NCBI GenBank assembly: GCA_017476305.1 | Contig: JAFVAA010000193.1 | Location: 1-5,289 of the forward strand | Length of the DNA: 5,289 nt | Source: Lachnospiraceae bacterium | GTDB lineage: Bacteria > Bacillota > Clostridia > Lachnospirales > Lachnospiraceae | Direction: 5' to 3' | Shown here: piece after piece, positions 1-5,150 of the stretch | How positions within the stretch are numbered: the stretch's first letter is position 1 | Layout of the letters: each line of letters opens with the position of its first letter | The notes under the pieces: generated by a model | The model's input: only the letters and a program-made list of their open reading frames with translations | The model's database searches: none | What the model was told of the DNA's origin: nothing | Program-made: the position numbers and the translations under genes

Positions 1-95
1 AATGTATATTACCATAGAAATTTACTTCTAATTTTTTGATAAAAAAGCAGCTTCTTTTCTCAGAAAAAATATGTAGTTCAAGTTCTATCTTCCCT

Positions 96-124
96 TTGAC
101 TGAATATATTTCAGATGTTATAAT
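96..124 (+). promoter_or_regulatory. Sigma-A promoter with internal dyad, upstream of the GNAT-like gene
   Basis: The -35 box TTGACT (96-101) and a perfect -10 box TATAAT (119-124) are separated by exactly 17 bp, which is near-consensus for the housekeeping sigma factor. The spacer region holds an inverted repeat, CTGAA-TATAT-TTCAG (100-114), placed where a bound repressor would block RNA polymerase. The start codon lies about 32 bp downstream of the -10 box, leaving a short leader. The promoter is seen directly; the operator role of the dyad is inference. Confidence 0.8.
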
Positions 125-155
125 AAAATCATCATAGTTAAGGAGACAATATTAT

Positions 156-713
156 ATGAACACCAAACTGGGATTTATAGATATTTGGATTGATGAGATT
201 GTTCCTTGCCTTAAAGATACTAAAACAGGAAAGGTACTGGAAACAGTAGTGTTTAAGATTGAAAGCAGAAAATATCTAAAAATTTTCAGGCAAGCAAACG
301 GTTGGCATATCAACTGGAATGAAATTCCGACTAATGTAGAAGTATATGCACTTGCACTAAAGGTTAATAATGAAATCCAAGGATTGATTGGCATTAGAAA
401 TGACACTTCAGCTAATGCAGCATATCTGCACTGGGCTTGTACTGCTCCATGGAATAATATCCATGATACAGGCGAACAAAAATATTCCGGAGTAGGTGGT
501 CATTTATTCGCTATAGGTGCAGATAAATCTATCAAATGGGGATATGAAGGTGCTATGCATGGATTTGCTGCTAATGAAAAATTATTAAAACACTATATGG
601 AAGTATTTCATGCAGAATACTTAGGAATGCTCCATCAGTTCCAATTCTTCATTGATGAAGCCGAAGCAAAAAAATTATTGGAGGTATACACTTATGAATG
701 GAATGAAACCTAA
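156..713 (+). CDS. GNAT-like acetyltransferase-fold protein (185 aa)
   Basis: This is a complete ORF starting at ATG 156, with AAGGAGA at 140-146 nine bases upstream. No signal peptide or membrane segment is visible, so it should be cytoplasmic. Residues 110-121 (YSGVGGHLFAIG) resemble the acetyl-CoA-binding motif A of the GNAT fold (Q/RxxGxG/A), with EQK just before it. A beta-rich stretch precedes it (about residues 62-81, VEVYALALKVNNEIQGLIGI). Residues 138-157 (FAANEKLLKHYMEVFHAEYL) resemble the helix and strand near the GNAT C-terminus, where a second-substrate or CoA contact usually sits. The length fits a single GNAT domain. The substrate cannot be read from the sequence: it could be a small molecule, a protein terminus, or aminoacyl-tRNA as in GNAT toxins. 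It overlaps the next gene by 20 bp and shares its promoter. Its low GC contrasts with the GH13 gene and fits acquisition by transfer. The GNAT-like assignment is moderate; the role is unknown. Confidence 0.7.
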   Translation: MNTKLGFIDIWIDEIVPCLKDTKTGKVLETVVFKIESRKYLKIFRQANGWHINWNEIPTNVEVYALALKVNNEIQGLIGIRNDTSANAAYLHWACTAPWNNIHDTGEQKYSGVGGHLFAIGADKSIKWGYEGAMHGFAANEKLLKHYMEVFHAEYLGMLHQFQFFIDEAEAKKLLEVYTYEWNET

Positions 714-882
714 ATTTTTAGACGGAACCACTCTTAACGATTTTTATTATAGCAATCCAAATCCTTATGAAAATCCACCTGCTTGCAATATTAACTTATT
801 GGAATTATCAAGATATGCAAAACAAGCGGGGAAAAAATTAGTGGAATTAACAAAAGAAGAAGTCCAAAAATTTGCAATCTAA
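694..882 (+). CDS. Small unknown protein overlapping the GNAT-like gene (62 aa)
   Basis: I do not recognise this family. The chosen start is ATG 694, because GGAGGT (680-685) inside the end of the upstream gene sits eight bases before it. A longer reading from 652 lacks such a site, and a second ATG at 703 is also possible. The protein begins MNGMKPKFLDGTTLNDFYYS, has a Pro/Asn-rich middle (NPNPYENPPACNIN) and ends in a charged, probably helical region (LLELSRYAKQAGKKLVELTKEEVQKFAI). No transmembrane segment is seen. The 20-bp overlap with the GNAT-like gene, in a different frame, points to translational coupling and a shared function. A small charged partner beside an acetyltransferase recalls antitoxin or adaptor arrangements, but no DNA-binding motif is evident. 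The function is unknown. Confidence 0.75.
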   Translation: MNGMKPKFLDGTTLNDFYYSNPNPYENPPACNINLLELSRYAKQAGKKLVELTKEEVQKFAI

Positions 883-917
883 ACGTATCGAACAGGGAAA
901 GCAATCATATAAATAAT

Positions 918-963
918 CCCCCGCTGGTATAGAGTGATGAGAAAACTTCTATACCAGCAGGGG
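918..963. terminator. Strong stem-loop after the GNAT-like operon, possible terminator
   Basis: Two 15-base arms (918-932 and 949-963) pair with one mismatch, and two further weaker pairs extend the stem inward. Left arm: CCCCCGCTGGTATAG; right arm: CTATACCAGCAGGGG. The stem begins 35 bases after the stop of the 62-aa gene, where a terminator would be expected. However, neither strand has a T-run after the stem (the plus strand continues AAATCAT), so this is not a canonical intrinsic terminator. It may instead stabilise mRNA 3' ends or be a dispersed palindromic repeat. Confidence 0.5.
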
Positions 964-1031
964 AAATCATAAGGAAGGTACTATACAGGCACAGAACATC
1001 CTATCCATATCCTACGCCTATATGATGCTCA

Positions 1032-1104
1032 CGACATCCACGCTTTAATTTTATTGTAAGGGGAAAGTAGTGATTCATCTATGTGATCATCACTCTGGAT
1101 GTCG
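1032..1104. repeat. Nested inverted repeat in an otherwise empty region
   Basis: A 9-bp perfect outer inverted repeat (CGACATCCA at 1032-1040, TGGATGTCG at 1096-1104) encloses a second 6-bp pair (AGTGAT at 1069-1074, ATCACT at 1089-1094). It overlaps the end of the small minus-strand ORF. No T-run follows directly on either strand, so it is not an obvious terminator, and it matches no riboswitch I recognise. I see nothing else firm in 964-1089. Confidence 0.35.
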
Positions 1105-1188
1105 CTGCCATTTCATATAATCTTTTTTTGTATCCGGTCTCTGTATGTCCCGGATTTTTATGGATATCCGAAGCTTTTTTCCTCGCAT
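1090..1188 (-). CDS. Small ORF (32 aa) behind the duplicated promoter region
   Basis: On the minus strand an AGGAGGT site (1201-1195) lies six bases before ATG 1188, and the 84-bp repeat shared with the GH13 promoter lies just upstream. The ORF reads MRGKKLRISIKIRDIQ..., continues with charged residues (RPDTKKDYMKWQRHPE) and stops at 1090. Twelve of the 32 residues are Arg or Lys. I recognise no family. With its promoter-like region and ribosome binding site intact, it may be a genuine small protein. Alternatively it is the first codons of a larger gene whose body was deleted or replaced. No downstream continuation in any frame was recognised. Confidence 0.35.
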   Translation of the reverse strand: MRGKKLRISIKIRDIQRPDTKKDYMKWQRHPE

Positions 1189-1224
1189 TTTTAAACCTCC
1201 TGCACTCCATGTTCCATTTTTATT

Positions 1225-1308
1225 TTGATGGTTTTATTCTAGCCTTTCTGCTCTAAGACCAATAGTACAAATCCGTTTTTGCCATAGCACTTTTCAGACT
1301 TTTTCGAT
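1225..1308 (-). repeat. 84-bp promoter-region repeat, copy 1
   Basis: This copy matches 3359-3442 in the same orientation, with 78 of 84 positions identical and no gaps by my alignment. Read on the minus strand it precedes the 32-aa ORF. It keeps the TAGAAT -10-like box and the central AAAACGGATTTGT block. The paired TGCTATTG motifs are each altered by one base here (TGCTATGG and TACTATTG). Similarity stops abruptly on both sides, so the shared part is the regulatory region and not the adjoining genes. Confidence 0.8.
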
Positions 1309-1324
1309 TCATTCAAAAACAGAA

Positions 1325-1459
1325 CTAATGATTTAACAACTGGCTGATCTCATCCACCATCTCACTTAAACTGACTATTCTGCCCTGCAAGCTTTGCGGC
1401 ATTTTCATCCACCTGTGTTGTGATCTCATCCACGTTCTTCTGTACCCGCTCGATCACCT
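1325..1459 (-). pseudogene. Frame-broken coding fragment directly after the GH13 gene
   Basis: Immediately after the GH13 stop codon the minus strand reads (from GTG 1457) VIERVQKNVDEITTQVDENA followed by AKLAGQNSQFK and a stop at 1362. In an adjacent frame the reading continues as SLSEMVDEISQLLNH with a stop at 1325. The two pieces share a polar, coiled-coil-like character (repeated V/I-D-E-I patterns), so they look like one C-terminal tail split by a frameshift. The pattern loosely recalls C-terminal ends of methyl-accepting chemotaxis proteins, but that is a weak resemblance. A 31-aa free-standing ORF from the GTG is an alternative; AGGTGAGG in the end of the GH13 gene could serve as its ribosome binding site. 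Confidence 0.35.
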
Positions 1460-1462
1460 CTC

Positions 1463-3337
1463 CTACCTCACCTCAAACACATACGCCCCGAACGGCTTCA
1501 CATCGAAAAGATACCCGCCATCCACCGCCTGTCCTTTCAGGCTTTCTCCAAAATAATCTTCTGAACCCACCGGTTCTTTCGCCCCCACAAAGGAAAGAGG
1601 GATCGACACCCTTTTCTCAGTATCCTCCATGGAGATCACGGCTATGTACGTCGCCTTTTCTGAAAATCTGGATAGCACGAGCATCCTGTCCTCTGCGTGG
1701 AGCATCATGCTGCTGCCTTCTGAGAATGCAGAGTGTTCTTTTCTAAGCGCGATCATCTTTTTGTATAATGCCAGATGCTTCTGCCCCTCCTCTGACAGGT
1801 CTCCCCAAGGCATCGGATACCGGAATCCGGCATCATGCCAGGTATAACCATCGATCGCCACCTCATCTCCATAATAGATGCACGGAATCCCTCTCCAGAA
1901 GAACTGGGCTATGACTGCGCTTTTCCACTGCTCAAAGGAAACCGTTTCATAATTATGTATTCTGGCAATATCATGGCTGTCAAACAGGTTCATCTGGCAA
2001 TCCGCAATCACAGACGGAATTTTGGCATAGTGTTCCTCTGTCCTTCCTGCCACATCTTCCGCCGTCATCTGATACGGAACTGCATTTAATATCTCATTTC
2101 TCTCCAAATACAGATCCGGAAGCCCTAAAAACTGACGGATCACCCTGCCAAAACCGAAGTAATTCATCGGGGTATTCCAAAGATTCCCCTGTAAATATTT
2201 TCCACAGTCCCCCCAGTCTTCTCCTATGATAAATGCATCCGGATTTTCCTCCCGGATGGCAGCACAGATTTCCGGCCAGAGCTCATCCGAAAGCTGTACC
2301 TCATTATTTCTGGCAAATACATCTGCCACATCGAACCGCCACCCGTCAACCTGATATGGCGGGCGAAGCCATTTTCTGAGAACCGCATCCTTTCCTCTGT
2401 ATATGACATCCCGCAGCTCTTCACTACGGTAATCCAGGACCGGAAGTGTCGGAACATCAAACCAGCCCTGATAAGAGCCATCCTCTCTTTTAAAATAGTA
2501 CGGTTTCTCTTCATGGATCCAATGATGCTCGATGCCGGTATGATTGATGGAAATATCCAGGATGATCTTCATGTCATTCTCATGCACTGCCTGACACAGT
2601 CTCTCCAGTGCCTCATCTCCTCCAAAATGCGGATCTACATGAAAATAGTCACAGCAGTCGTATTTATGGGTAGAAAAGGCTGTAAATATGGGATTGATAT
2701 AGATTGCCGTCACGCCCAGATCCTTTAAATACGGAATTTTTGCCCGAATACCGTCTAAATCTCCTCCGTAGAAATCCACAGCCCTTCCTTCCTCCGGCGG
2801 CAGGGGGACATCCTCCCACTTTGGATATCGATAGCTTTTTGCCCCCTGGTATTCATATTCTCCGGTCTGTACATCATTTTCTGTATTTCCATTTGCAAAC
2901 CGCTCCGGGAAAATCTGATAAAATACCGCTCCCTTTACCCAGTCTGGCTGCCTGTAATCCGCAAGAAGCTTAAAATCATAGGTATGGTCCGGAATATATG
3001 TAGTAATCCCTGCCTGGGTATAGAAGTAGATCACATCATCACAGACCAGGTGAAACTGATAATTCATATGATATTCTGTCACCTTAAAATCCGCAGTAAA
3101 ATAGCACAGCCCTTTTTCCACTTTTGTTTTTACTGCTTCATCGTACCGCTCTGTTCCGTTTGGCACACTTCTGATCAGAACCCGCTTGACCGGGGCATCT
3201 GCCAAAAAGCGAATGCTGATTTTTACCGTCTCAAAAAGCTCCGGTGTGGGATTGCTGACAAACATCCGGGTACCATCACTATATACACTGGCTAAAAACT
3301 TTTTTTCAAAATCTTGAGTCCTTTTTCCCTGTTCCAC
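1463..3337 (-). CDS. GH13 alpha-glycosidase, neopullulanase/cyclomaltodextrinase type (624 aa)
   Basis: This is a complete glycoside hydrolase family 13 enzyme. The start is GTG 3337, chosen because GGAGGAG (3351-3345) lies seven bases upstream. Residues 1 to about 125 match the N-terminal beta-sandwich (CBM34-like) domain of neopullulanases and maltogenic amylases. The (beta/alpha)8 barrel follows from about 133 (DWVKGAVFYQIFPERFANG). Conserved regions are visible: I at 261-266 (DISINH), II at 332-340 (GWRFDVADV, nucleophile Asp336), III at 370-374 (IIGED, acid/base Glu373) and IV at 452-456 (FDSHD, stabilising Asp456). LPVLD at 298-302 occupies the position of the neopullulanase MPKLN signature. 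The C-terminal beta domain covers roughly 540-624. Length is normal for the subfamily and all catalytic residues are present. No signal peptide is seen, so it should act in the cytoplasm on imported maltodextrins, cyclodextrins or pullulan-derived oligomers. Exact specificity cannot be fixed. Neighbours are unrelated and no sugar transporter lies in the window. Confidence 0.95.
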   Translation of the reverse strand: MEQGKRTQDFEKKFLASVYSDGTRMFVSNPTPELFETVKISIRFLADAPVKRVLIRSVPNGTERYDEAVKTKVEKGLCYFTADFKVTEYHMNYQFHLVCDDVIYFYTQAGITTYIPDHTYDFKLLADYRQPDWVKGAVFYQIFPERFANGNTENDVQTGEYEYQGAKSYRYPKWEDVPLPPEEGRAVDFYGGDLDGIRAKIPYLKDLGVTAIYINPIFTAFSTHKYDCCDYFHVDPHFGGDEALERLCQAVHENDMKIILDISINHTGIEHHWIHEEKPYYFKREDGSYQGWFDVPTLPVLDYRSEELRDVIYRGKDAVLRKWLRPPYQVDGWRFDVADVFARNNEVQLSDELWPEICAAIREENPDAFIIGEDWGDCGKYLQGNLWNTPMNYFGFGRVIRQFLGLPDLYLERNEILNAVPYQMTAEDVAGRTEEHYAKIPSVIADCQMNLFDSHDIARIHNYETVSFEQWKSAVIAQFFWRGIPCIYYGDEVAIDGYTWHDAGFRYPMPWGDLSEEGQKHLALYKKMIALRKEHSAFSEGSSMMLHAEDRMLVLSRFSEKATYIAVISMEDTEKRVSIPLSFVGAKEPVGSEDYFGESLKGQAVDGGYLFDVKPFGAYVFEVR

Positions 3338-3358
3338 CTTTTCTCTCCTCCATCCGTC

Positions 3359-3442
3359 TTGATGGTTTTATTCTAGTCTTGCTGCTCTAAAACCAATAGC
3401 ACAAATCCGTTTTTGCAATAGCAGTTTTCAGACTTTTTCGAT
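3359..3442 (-). promoter_or_regulatory. 84-bp repeat copy 2: putative activator-dependent promoter of the GH13 gene
   Basis: On the minus strand this lies just before the GH13 ribosome binding site. It has a TAGAAT -10-like box (3375-3370) but no good -35: TTGGTT at 3396-3391 has a 15-bp spacer, and TATTGG at 3398-3393 has 17 bp. Two perfect TGCTATTG direct repeats (3423-3416 and 3401-3394) are 22 bp apart, with the inner one over the -35 region. That geometry is typical of AraC-family activators. An inverted GGTTTTA/TAAAACC pair (3364-3370, 3388-3394) surrounds the -10 side. The central GCAAAAACGGATTTGTGC is also a partial dyad that could bind a LacI-type repressor. The regulator itself is not in the window. 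Confidence 0.6.
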
Positions 3443-3613
3443 CAGCACCCTTATAGACGAATGTGGCAAAATAAGCCAAAAGTTCCCTTGTATTTTTTCA
3501 TTTTATACTGATAATATATTGAACCAAATTGTATGGTCCCCTGGTTATTCCTTATTTTTGATTCCGTGTTTTTCTCTCGATTGATTCCAATGCCACTATC
3601 TTCAATAAGGACT
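3443..3613. other. AT-rich intergenic DNA without a recognisable gene
   Basis: This stretch upstream of the GH13 promoter has long A/T runs. The only long reading frame is on the minus strand; it runs into the adjacent palindromic element and shows no recognisable protein family. I see no RNA gene, clear terminator or promoter. It may be residual sequence left around the MITE-like element. Confidence 0.4.
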
Positions 3614-3733
3614 CTGTCATAAATAACTTTCTCGTTTTGTGAGCGATAACACCAATACACCTCTGGTGCTATGCCCATAGCACTAAAGTGCATTGTGTTC
3701 CCGCTCGCAAAATCGGAAAGTTATTTATGACAG
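3614..3733. mobile_element. 120-bp MITE-like long palindrome
   Basis: Terminal inverted repeats of 32 bp (3614-3645 and 3702-3733) match at 28 of 32 positions. They begin CTGTCATAAATAACTTT and end in GAGCG. The interior continues the symmetry: AACACCAATACAC pairs with GTGCATTGTGTT, and a perfect 8-bp stem (GTGCTATG/CATAGCAC, 3666-3683) with a two-base loop lies at the exact centre. The whole unit could fold into one imperfect hairpin. It encodes no transposase. Size, long terminal inverted repeats and lack of coding content fit a miniature inverted-repeat transposable element moved by a transposase elsewhere. No convincing target-site duplication is visible, though AAGG (left) and CCTT (right) flank the arms. 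A regulatory hairpin is the alternative. Confidence 0.7.
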
Positions 3734-3777
3734 CCTTCTAATATATTCTAATTTTTCCATGAATCATATTTATCGTA

Positions 3778-3999
3778 TCACGGGCATATAATTCCTTTAA
3801 ACCTGCTTTTCGAAAACAGCCACTCCTTCGCCCTTTCATCCCGTCCCATCAACACCCAGCTGCAATGCGGATGAAGTCCGTACTGCTCCATCATCACCCT
3901 TTCCGGATACTCTGTATAATAAACCTCCGCTCCATCCATTTTCTGCAGCTGCTCCGCAATAACATGCGAACCCAGATGCTCATTTCTCCCAAAATTCAT
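3778..3999 (-). CDS. Unknown 73-aa protein translationally coupled to the PP-loop gene
   Basis: The start is ATG 3999, which overlaps the upstream stop as ATGA; GAAGG six bases before it can act as ribosome binding site. This suggests coupled translation with the PP-loop gene. The protein reads MNFGRNEHLGSHVIAEQLQK, then an acidic/aromatic stretch (EVYYTEYPERVMMEQYGLHP), then HCSWVLMGRDERAKEWLFSK and a short tail ending GIICP. It looks soluble and mixed alpha/beta. I do not recognise the family. It could be an independent small partner, or it could be the displaced end of another protein that became joined to the truncated PP-loop gene. The clean 4-bp overlap and lack of internal stops favour a real gene, moderately. 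Confidence 0.55.
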   Translation of the reverse strand: MNFGRNEHLGSHVIAEQLQKMDGAEVYYTEYPERVMMEQYGLHPHCSWVLMGRDERAKEWLFSKSRFKGIICP

Positions 4000-4481
4000 T
4001 TTAAGCCTTCCCGAAGACGGTATTCCGGCTGGTCATACATATTGCACCACCACTTCAATGCACTTATGCAGTCCGGATATTTCTGCCGGAGCACCTCATA
4101 GGGAAGATCCTCCCACCCGAACCCATGCGCCTGCAGCCGGCCGATCTGGCTGCTCACCATTTTGGAGAGAAACGGGACACCATACTCCCGGCAGCATGAC
4201 AGTATCGACTTTACTGCTTTTTCCCGGTAAATATGGATCCCATACTTTTCTTCCAGAAAACGGATATGCTCTTTGGTCGCCTGGTATTCAAGCCCCGTAG
4301 CGAACCACACATCAGAAACTTTCTTCCCCGGATCCGCCCGGAAACAAATATCCAGCATTACATCCGAATCACTCCCCCCGCTGACAGAACACATGATATT
4401 TCTGTATTCTTCCTGATTTACAATCTGCTCCGTCTTTATGATGCTGCGCATGATACGCAGCCCATCCATTTCCCCTGCCAT
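3996..4481 (-). CDS. Truncated PP-loop (PAPS reductase-like) protein (161 aa)
   Basis: This belongs to the adenine nucleotide alpha-hydrolase/PAPS reductase-like superfamily. The PP-loop that binds ATP phosphates is SGGSDS at residues 34-39. It is followed by VWFATGLEYQATKEHIRFLE (58-77), the strand-helix typical of these proteins, and by SKMVSSQIGRLQAHGF and ALKWWCN (about 141-147). The start is taken as ATG 4481, since AAGGGGG (4494-4488) lies six bases upstream; a TTG at 4520 gives an in-frame extension without such a site. Relatives I know of continue well past the WWCN motif into a region with Cys residues and often exceed 300 aa. Here the similarity ends after WWCN and the protein stops within 14 residues, so the C-terminal half is missing. 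It may be inactive, or a short form that works with the 73-aa protein whose start overlaps its stop. Reaction and substrate are unknown; sulfur or tRNA chemistry should not be assumed. Confidence 0.75.
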   Translation of the reverse strand: MAGEMDGLRIMRSIIKTEQIVNQEEYRNIMCSVSGGSDSDVMLDICFRADPGKKVSDVWFATGLEYQATKEHIRFLEEKYGIHIYREKAVKSILSCCREYGVPFLSKMVSSQIGRLQAHGFGWEDLPYEVLRQKYPDCISALKWWCNMYDQPEYRLREGLK

Positions 4482-4537
4482 CACATTCCCCCTTCCCACA
4501 GGGGACTGCATTGCCATCAAAGAAAAAAAAACTGCCG

Positions 4538-4595
4538 AAAAAAGACAGGGGATCCCCCATCCACGGCAATCTCCGCAGACAAGGTATCCCCTGTC
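4538..4595 (-). terminator. Terminator-like hairpin in the leader of the PP-loop gene, possible attenuator
   Basis: On the minus strand the perfect 10-bp arms GACAGGGGAT and ATCCCCTGTC (4595-4586 and 4553-4544), with a 32-base loop, are followed directly by six T (4543-4538). The arm also contains a competing GGGGATCCCC palindrome (4548-4557). A second possible stem, TGCCG (4568-4564) with CGGCA (4537-4533), is followed by nine T (4531-4523). It cannot form together with the first. The hairpins lie between a promoter and the PP-loop start, so they may control read-through. No aptamer or leader peptide with regulatory codons is recognised. Confidence 0.5.
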
Positions 4596-4613
4596 ATTAA
4601 CAATGATTTATAG

Positions 4614-4643
4614 TTTATATGTTATCGGGATCACTCCCGCCAA
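4614..4643 (-). promoter_or_regulatory. Putative promoter for the PP-loop/73-aa unit with internal dyad
   Basis: On the minus strand TTGGCG (4643-4638) and TATAAA (4619-4614) are 18 bp apart, an acceptable sigma-A promoter. A hairpin-like inverted repeat CGGGA-GTGA-TCCCG (4639-4626) overlaps the -35 box and spacer and could be an operator. It sits about 130 bp upstream of the PP-loop start codon and downstream of the terminator of the YhcG remnant, so the unit can be independently transcribed. Confidence 0.45.
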
Positions 4644-4699
4644 TTAGGTCCAGCCAGGCTTTCCCCGGCACGTTATGCTTTGACCACCTCCTTCCGGGC

Positions 4700-4731
4700 A
4701 AAAAAATAGCACCTGCCATGATAGCAAGTGC
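4700..4731 (-). terminator. Intrinsic terminator of the YhcG-like gene
   Basis: Read on the minus strand, GCACTTGC (4731-4724) pairs with GCAGGTGC (4716-4709), eight pairs including one G-T, around a 7-base loop. TA and then seven T (4706-4700) follow. It begins eight bases after the stop codon of the YhcG remnant, the standard position for a rho-independent terminator. It has survived although the gene itself is broken. Confidence 0.8.
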
Positions 4732-4739
4732 CACAATCT

Positions 4740-5124
4740 TCAATCCCTTAATGTATTTTCAATTTCTTCTATTGTCGGTAAAGATCCCTTGAAATCTTCC
4801 GGCATGATTTCAGATAACTGGTATTCAGATACCCCAATCGGCTCCTTTGAACTGTCTGCCGCATATTGGGCAAGCACATTGTCTTTCGTCTTACAGATCA
4901 GCAGCCCTATTGTGGGGGAGTCCCCTTCCTTTCTCAAAATGCCATTTACAGCCGCTACATACGTTCCGATCTGTCCCATATCCCGTGGATCGAACTACCT
5001 CTATCACTACATAACAATGAAGATTGATATTGTAAAACAGCATATCAAGAAACTGCTCTGTTTCCCCGACCACTAAACGGTATTCCCTTCCGACAAAGGC
5101 AAATCCTGTTCCCAGCTCCAGCAA
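4740..5124 (-). pseudogene. YhcG/DUF1016 (PDDEXK nuclease family) C-terminal remnant, frameshifted
   Basis: Two minus-strand frames together give about the last 125 residues of a YhcG/DUF1016 protein; intact members are roughly 340-380 aa. The first frame, from 5124, reads LLELGTGFAFVGREYRLVVG, then FLDMLFYNINLHCYVVIEV. The second, below about 4995, reads FDPRDMGQIGTYVAAVNGIL, then SPTIGLLICKTKDNVLAQYA, PIGVSEYQLSEIMPEDFKG and SLPTIEEIENTLRD, ending at TGA 4742-4740. The break at about 4995-4998 falls right after VIEV, where the family carries the E-x-K of the nuclease motif, so the catalytic Lys and a few following residues are lost. The N-terminal two thirds are absent: the reading ends at an in-frame TAA inside a perfect palindrome. 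The family is linked to phage defence and recombination in other bacteria, but this copy should be inactive. Confidence 0.85.
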
Positions 5125-5147
5125 TTATGCGAAATTTCGCATAATTG
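5122..5147. repeat. Perfect 26-bp palindrome at the truncation point of the YhcG remnant
   Basis: The half-site CAATTATGCGAAA is followed by its exact reverse complement with no spacer. It abuts the first recognisable YhcG codon, so it marks the junction where the gene lost its 5' part. Perfect palindromes of this size are unusual by chance. A recombination or insertion scar, a dispersed repeat, or a repressor site are all possible. Confidence 0.75.
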
Positions 5148-5150
5148 TTG

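Noticed and set aside
40..66. A possible terminator of an upstream gene (AAAAG...CTTTT near 46-60).
   Set aside because: The stem is only about five A/T-rich pairs, too weak to support.
966..1056. A short plus-strand reading (…AQNILSISYAYMMLTTSTL) after an AAGGAAGG-like site, possibly a membrane-protein fragment.
   Set aside because: It has no start codon at the right distance (ATA instead), is very short and has no recognisable similarity.
2224..2514. A 96-aa minus-strand ORF and several plus-strand ORFs inside the GH13 gene.
   Set aside because: They are shadows of the GH13 coding frame, which has all catalytic motifs; none has a recognisable domain.
3404..3424. A CcpA cre site in the GH13 promoter (TTGCAAAAACGG region).
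   Set aside because: The spacing between the TG and CG elements is two bases too long for the cre consensus.
3451..3693. An 80-aa minus-strand ORF through the palindromic element.
   Set aside because: It reads through half of the inverted-repeat element and AT-rich spacer, has no convincing ribosome binding site and resembles no protein family.
4517..4597. A 26-aa minus-strand ORF (MTGDTLSAEIAVDGG...) with several Phe codons that could be a leader peptide.
   Set aside because: It has no ribosome binding site, and its Phe codons simply come from the T-runs of the terminator-like hairpins.
4619..4672. An 18-aa minus-strand reading from GTG (VPGKAWLDLIGGSDPDNI) after the strong Shine-Dalgarno sequence.
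   Set aside because: The spacing from the ribosome binding site is too long, it is very short and it overlaps the putative promoter.
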